Origin: RUG11272 sp045226335
GTDB lineage: Bacteria; Bacillota; Clostridia; Christensenellales; Aristaeellaceae
NCBI GenBank assembly: GCA_045226335.1
Contig: JBGVCH010000034.1
Coordinates: forward strand, 1 to 64,000
Length of the DNA stretch: 64,000 nucleotides
Reading direction: 5' to 3'
Positions within the stretch are counted from its first letter, which is position 1. Every line of letters starts with the position of its first letter. Below the pieces are notes generated by a model. That model saw only the letters and a program-made list of their open reading frames with translations, had not been told where the DNA came from and did no database searches. Below, piece by piece: positions 62,101 through 64,000 of the stretch. A program made the position numbers and the translations under genes.

Positions 62101-63917
62101 ACGCGTCCGTGCCCTTCTACCAGATCGCCATCCACGGCTCCGTGAACTACACCGGTCCCGCCCTGAACCAGACCAGCGACTGGAAGACGGAGCTGCTGCG
62201 CTGCGCCGAGTACGGCGCCGGCCTCAACTTCACCTTCATGTACGAGGACGCCAAGATCGTCCAGGATACCGTCCACTCCGCGTACCACGGTTCCACCTTC
62301 AGTTCCTGGGAGGAAGCGGCCGTGGCGGAGATCAACCGGTATCAGACGGAAATGGCCGGCCTCAACCGCACGGCCATCACCGGCCACATCGTGCTGCCGC
62401 TGGAGGTCTCCATGACCGAGTACGCGGACGGCACCCGGGTCTATGTGAACTACGGCGACCGGGACTACACCCTGCCGGACGGCAGAACGATCCCCGCCAG
62501 GGATTACGCCGTGCTGCGGGATGACACCACCGACCTTCAGGCGGTGGTGGAGGCCAACGGCACGCGCAGCTTCGTCAACTACACCGCGGCGACCTACACC
62601 GCGGGCGACACCAAGGTCCTGCCCCGCTCCACCACGAAGGTTCGGGACGGCCGGAAGGCCGACGTGATCTTCCTGGGCGAGGGGACCCGCCTCTACGTCA
62701 ACGCCGACAGCGAGCCCATCACCGTGGCGGACGGCCAAACCGTGCAGCCCGGCGAATCCCTGCGGGTGACGGACGACATGGAGTTTGAGGTGATCTTCAC
62801 CTCCGACGGCGAGCGGACCTACGTCAACTACACCGACGCCGACATGCTGGCCGGCGGCGTGACCGTGCCTGCCATGGGCTACGCGCGGGTCAGCGATCCC
62901 ATCGCGCTGGACGCCGTGGTGATCAAGCCCGGGCCTGTGGAAGCGGCTGCGGATGAATCCGCCGAGGCGGAGCCCGCGGAACCGCTGTACCGCGTGGTGT
63001 GGGTCAACGCCACCGACGAACCCGTCACGGTGGCCGGCGAAACCGTGGCTGCCCGCAGCTATCAGTGGAGCGACAGCAAAGAGCCCGTGATCGTGTACAT
63101 CGGCGAAGCGGACAGCCTGTACGTGAACCGCACGGCGGCCGAGCTGACCGCCGGCGCCAACAAGATTCCGGCCTCCAACAGCCTGACTGTCTCCAACGAG
63201 CAGCCCCTGGACGTCATCTTCCTGGGCGGCGAGGCGTACGCGCGGATCTACGTCAACAAGACCGACGCGGACATCGATGCCAACGGCACAGCGGTCCCGG
63301 CCGGGAGTGTCGCGGAAGCGCAGCTGGGCGACACGGTGGAAGTCATCTTCCTGCCCGACGGCAGCCGCATGGTGGTGAACTACACCGGCGCCATCGTCAA
63401 GGCCGGCAGCCGGAACATCGCGGCCAGCAACTACCTGCTGGAGACCGAGCCTCCCGCCATCGACACCGTAGTGCTGTCCGAGACGGAGGGCGAGGCCACG
63501 GTGAACAGCGAGCTCTGGATCAACGGCACGGAGACCGCGCTGGTGATCGACGGCACCGAGATCCCGGCCGGCGGATGGGCCAAGGTGCCTGTGGGCGAAG
63601 CGGCGCTGCAGATCGTGGTGCTGCCTGACGGCACCGTGCGCGTGTTCCGCCACACCGCGATGCCGCCTCAGGTGAAGATCGGCAGTACCAATGTCCAGGG
63701 CAACAACTGGGCCGACATGGAGGCGCTGGAGGAAGCGCCGGACGTGGAAGGCCTGGTGCGGATCATCAACCTCACGGACGCGGAGGTCACCGTGGGCGGC
63801 GTCACGCTGGGCCCCGGTGAAATCAGCCCCGCCGGGGGCGAGCCCGAAGAGGCTCCCCCCGGGGAGGGTGCCGACGCACCGGTTGAAGCTTCAGAGGAAG
63901 GAGGGGATGCGAAATGA
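59163..63917 (+). CDS. DUF5696 domain protein with tandem C-terminal beta repeats
   Basis: 1584 residues from the GTG at 59163 after GAGGGGGTGA. N-terminal membrane helix (about 13-37). The DUF5696 core (bases about 59330-59700 and 60700-62450) includes VLPMFGAAGPDQYDHGFIFVPEGGGALI and IREGFDYAMPYADIITDMDLNG, a TIM-barrel-like pattern suggesting a glycoside hydrolase relative. It is split by an acidic helical insertion (about residues 205-510). The C-terminus (about 1090-1540) has roughly ten copies of a unit of about 40 residues around VIFLGEGTRLYVN, with variable lengths. Probably exported and glycan-facing; no hydrolase activity is established. Confidence 0.87.
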   Translation: MKKEKKTPKKRLKKSVIIKRVITTVLILAVLGGVVWLGFELYKPEPEQANKPTVTRINYDVEPATYVIANEDLELTLYRDTTQFTLKEKKTGRVWNSNPGDLKTGELKDPNGVAIGASKINDMRSTLIVSYSSSSADKDLNNWEYSIDKQAYTIEKVELEDGTEAIEVHYSVGQMSGVSKIPTVLTAERYKELFDRIKNSADSNTKSLRNTLSSNFKEKTMRELIEAKDVKNRLLGAHVLLLSFTQKALENDDYEWVRDTITALNNASIVAFDPEATQAMLDEHTAELEEILGDQTKDFLAKAVSEDYEERREAANLLADQFAEEEKAEAAEQSETLEAEPEPAWHEQLVALIERPTVEPVDLEAVKETIQAHTADFFGDKADEVEELIALIDSDEHADKKTAADRITDKVADAEMAKESNAWAVALIEALEASGAEDYDSAAVAEMVRSADEDPDRKAVLDRTFFIGDSLLRNAKDNLTKALYGDERTEGINYTAEEYLEDAEWELPAEENLTVLFEVTMRYRLDGPDFVVEIPYERIKYNKEAPITYITVLPMFGAAGPDQYDHGFIFVPEGGGALINYNNGKLKQNYYTANLYGWDYSTKRSEAISETKNTFPVFGMTNNGSSFICIIEEGSAHAIIKADINGQGESSSAFHPNSYNTACAKYHVLHSDQYNVSAKTANMVIMYEKEMPQETVVQRYRFIGSDNYVDMATTYGDYLRERYPSMAQADASEDMPVTVELVGAIDKRVVTAGLPVQRVLSTTTFDQMKTIIGVLSDKGVKELHVRVSGWANGGVTQQVLTGVRVEGAVGGDGGMKSLIAYAKEKGVDLYFDGITAFAYDPKFLGGFTPRADAARYTTREIVEITPYSQIYYTEDDERDVYYLTRPEYAQKNASNLIKALKDRGAGGVSFRDIGYLLSGNYDPNNTTTREAVKKMNIATLQEAHDNGERVMIREGFDYAMPYADIITDMDLNGIDYSLLDASVPFYQIAIHGSVNYTGPALNQTSDWKTELLRCAEYGAGLNFTFMYEDAKIVQDTVHSAYHGSTFSSWEEAAVAEINRYQTEMAGLNRTAITGHIVLPLEVSMTEYADGTRVYVNYGDRDYTLPDGRTIPARDYAVLRDDTTDLQAVVEANGTRSFVNYTAATYTAGDTKVLPRSTTKVRDGRKADVIFLGEGTRLYVNADSEPITVADGQTVQPGESLRVTDDMEFEVIFTSDGERTYVNYTDADMLAGGVTVPAMGYARVSDPIALDAVVIKPGPVEAAADESAEAEPAEPLYRVVWVNATDEPVTVAGETVAARSYQWSDSKEPVIVYIGEADSLYVNRTAAELTAGANKIPASNSLTVSNEQPLDVIFLGGEAYARIYVNKTDADIDANGTAVPAGSVAEAQLGDTVEVIFLPDGSRMVVNYTGAIVKAGSRNIAASNYLLETEPPAIDTVVLSETEGEATVNSELWINGTETALVIDGTEIPAGGWAKVPVGEAALQIVVLPDGTVRVFRHTAMPPQVKIGSTNVQGNNWADMEALEEAPDVEGLVRIINLTDAEVTVGGVTLGPGEISPAGGEPEEAPPGEGADAPVEASEEGGDAK

Positions 63918-64000
63918 CGACGCGCAAGAGGAAAAAGGAAAAGCGCCAGCGCTGGAGTCCCGGCGACGCCATCACGGCGCTGCTGCCGCTGAACGACAAC
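63914..64000 (+). CDS. Start of the next operon gene (runs off the window)
   Basis: The ATG at 63914 overlaps the previous stop (ATGA). Twenty-nine codons are visible: a basic N-terminus (TTRKRKKEKRQRWSPGD) then AITALLPLNDN. Too short to classify; a further membrane protein or permease of the same operon is plausible. Confidence 0.6.
   Translation, partial: MTTRKRKKEKRQRWSPGDAITALLPLNDN

Noticed and set aside
59103..63653. 1516-codon open frame on the - strand
   Set aside because: Antisense shadow of the DUF5696 gene with a repetitive, domain-free translation.

Overview
This 64-kb window is GC-rich chromosomal DNA with densely packed, operonic genes. The gene content points to a Gram-positive, spore-former-like lineage, most likely an uncultured gut or rumen Clostridia. 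It includes FloA flotillin with NfeD, CsoR next to a Cu(+) ATPase, an ECF transporter S component, a cellobiose phosphorylase, a ThrE-type exporter, and a CUT1-type sugar uptake operon with DUF5696 and YIP1 proteins. No rRNA, tRNA or CRISPR array was recognised. Species cannot be named from this window. Two short islands (about 9.84-10.99 kb and 19.7-21.6 kb) are clearly AT-richer than their surroundings and hold XRE regulators with small membrane or secreted proteins, one of them broken by a stop codon; they look acquired.

Layout. 0-9.7 kb, + strand: 3' part of metG, tatD, a polytopic membrane protein, a DUF1653/YunG-like fusion, an AAA ATPase with its own palindromic promoter, uvrC, an alpha/beta hydrolase with a DUF3237-like tail, and a small peptide joining a double-glycine leader to a LysM domain. 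9.8-11 kb: XRE island. 11-14 kb, - strand: copA with a fused CopZ-like domain, and csoR with its operators. 14-19.6 kb, + strand: M48 peptidase, a fucose isomerase-like protein, a three-gene DUF4160 module, a duplicated palindromic element and a ThrE exporter. 19.7-21.6 kb: second AT-rich island. 21.6-29.5 kb, + strand: uvrA-gluQ-trmN6-baiN-tex, with a 4-nt overlap at every junction.

29.5-42.5 kb is almost all - strand: ECF S component, PfkB kinase, VanZ-like protein, the NfeD-FloA operon, a family 4-like uracil-DNA glycosylase, a secreted EEP-fold phosphatase/nuclease, a radical SAM protein, shikimate kinase and chorismate mutase, rubredoxin, and a cassette of Ser/Thr kinase, VWA protein and two zinc-ribbon proteins that resembles an incomplete TerY-type phosphorylation module. 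42.6-49.7 kb: GT2 glycosyltransferase, cellobiose phosphorylase, pgi, a MIF-like tautomerase and nth. Cellobiose phosphorylase and Pgi fit growth on cello-oligosaccharides.

49.8-64 kb, + strand: one long operon for an elaborate carbohydrate-uptake system. It has a 1111-residue membrane-anchored solute-binding protein, two permeases (one with an extra membrane/coiled-coil region of about 280 residues), an NHL-repeat/TPR protein, a YIP1 protein and a 1584-residue DUF5696 protein. Three of these carry lineage-specific insertions or repeat expansions. The last gene runs off the end of the window.

The strongest candidates for something undescribed are the GG-leader/LysM peptide, the kinase-VWA-zinc-ribbon cassette, and the remodelled DUF5696 uptake operon.
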